DNA of 64,000 bases. Source: [Limnothrix rosea] IAM M-220 (lineage in GTDB: Bacteria > Cyanobacteriota > Cyanobacteriia > Cyanobacteriales > MRBY01). The DNA lies in contig NZ_MRBY01000009.1 in the NCBI RefSeq assembly GCF_001904615.1, positions 1 through 64,000 on the forward strand, read 5' to 3'. Below, in pieces: positions 63,921 to 64,000 of the stretch (positions are counted from its first letter, which is position 1; each line of letters starts with the position of its first letter). The notes below the pieces were generated by a model. The model saw only the letters and a list, made by a program, of their open reading frames with translations. It searched no databases and was not told the DNA's origin. The translations under genes and the position numbers were made by a program.

Positions 63921-64000
63921 TTACTGTTCATTCGGAACGCCTAGGGTTGTGATGTACAGTACGGCTTCATCGTCAGGAATACCCAGTACTTCATTAACTT
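63921..64000 (-). CDS. Partial CDS, C-terminus of a probable nitroreductase/SagB-like protein
   Basis: A frame running in from the window edge ends at a TAA (63921-63923). The 25 visible residues (VNEVLGIPDDEAVLYITTLGVP) match the usual last strand and loop of nitroreductase-fold proteins. Too short for certainty. Confidence 0.4.
   Translation of the reverse strand, partial: VNEVLGIPDDEAVLYITTLGVPNEQ

Noticed and set aside
1..64000. CRISPR array, prophage or integrated plasmid
   Set aside because: No regularly spaced repeats, integrase, capsid or replication genes were found.

Overview
The window looks like a chromosomal segment of a cyanobacterium. The palindrome GCGATCGC (HIP1) recurs from end to end, inside genes and between them. 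Several genes are cyanobacterial hallmarks: phosphoribulokinase with all four CP12-responsive cysteines, the response regulator RpaB, a Ycf49-like DUF2499 protein, the DUF3038/DUF4335 pair, DUF3727 next to mltG, DUF3082, and an HhoA/HhoB-type protease. The moderate GC content and gene set resemble the Synechococcus PCC 7002 / Leptolyngbya PCC 7376 group, but that placement is a guess. I saw no rRNA, tRNA, CRISPR array or prophage.

Layout. 1-5900: DUF58 protein and a divergent GIY-YIG protein, a CobW-type metal GTPase with a His-rich loop, prk, and a stand-alone GspE/PilB N-terminal-like protein. 5900-9600: an IS630 orfA remnant, a large membrane protein with a segment resembling a voltage sensor, and an Htr protease. 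9800-14100: an AT-rich accessory stretch with a GT-C-like membrane protein, a GNAT acetyltransferase and two methyltransferases. 14400-18800: a conserved hypothetical, DUF4335/DUF3038, then a small nuclease island (a small ORF overlapping an HNH gene, then Uma2). 18900-25800: class V aminotransferase, membrane HTH protein, gatD, ureF, a DUF411 plus multicopper oxidase copper-handling pair, Ycf49-like and coiled-coil proteins. 26000-32900: YihY/BrkB, metK (TTG start), a GT4 glycosyltransferase, a repeat-rich 500-base gap, galE and a small conserved protein.

32900-43500: DUF3727-mltG, recF, then a tight co-directional run (coiled-coil membrane protein, hisS, a 792-residue protein, an AsmA-like protein), a GHL10-type glycosyl hydrolase and a DUF1971 protein. 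43500-46800: a TPR protein, a UbiG-like methyltransferase divergent from a TIGR04283-type glycosyltransferase, DUF547 and rhodanese. 47000-52500: a VapBC-like pair with an unusually long antitoxin, murT, a YiaA-like protein, an unknown 339-residue protein and a secreted triple-SH3b protein. 52700-64000: a membrane protein, an alpha/beta hydrolase, clpS, a sugar dehydrogenase lipoprotein, rpaB, radA, a GGDEF cyclase, a 34-residue membrane ORF, DUF3082, DUF2059, an orphan ABC ATPase, an FGE-sulfatase-family protein lacking one catalytic cysteine, and the 3' end of a probable nitroreductase/SagB-like gene.

Functional links inside the window: MurT and GatD, the two halves of lipid II amidotransferase, are encoded about 27 kb apart. 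MltG and the secreted SH3b protein also bear on the cell wall. Prk and RpaB belong to carbon fixation and light response. I found no clearly new multi-gene system. The best leads are the long antitoxin, the voltage-sensor-like protein, the 34-residue membrane ORF, the overlapping HNH pair and two families of intergenic repeats.
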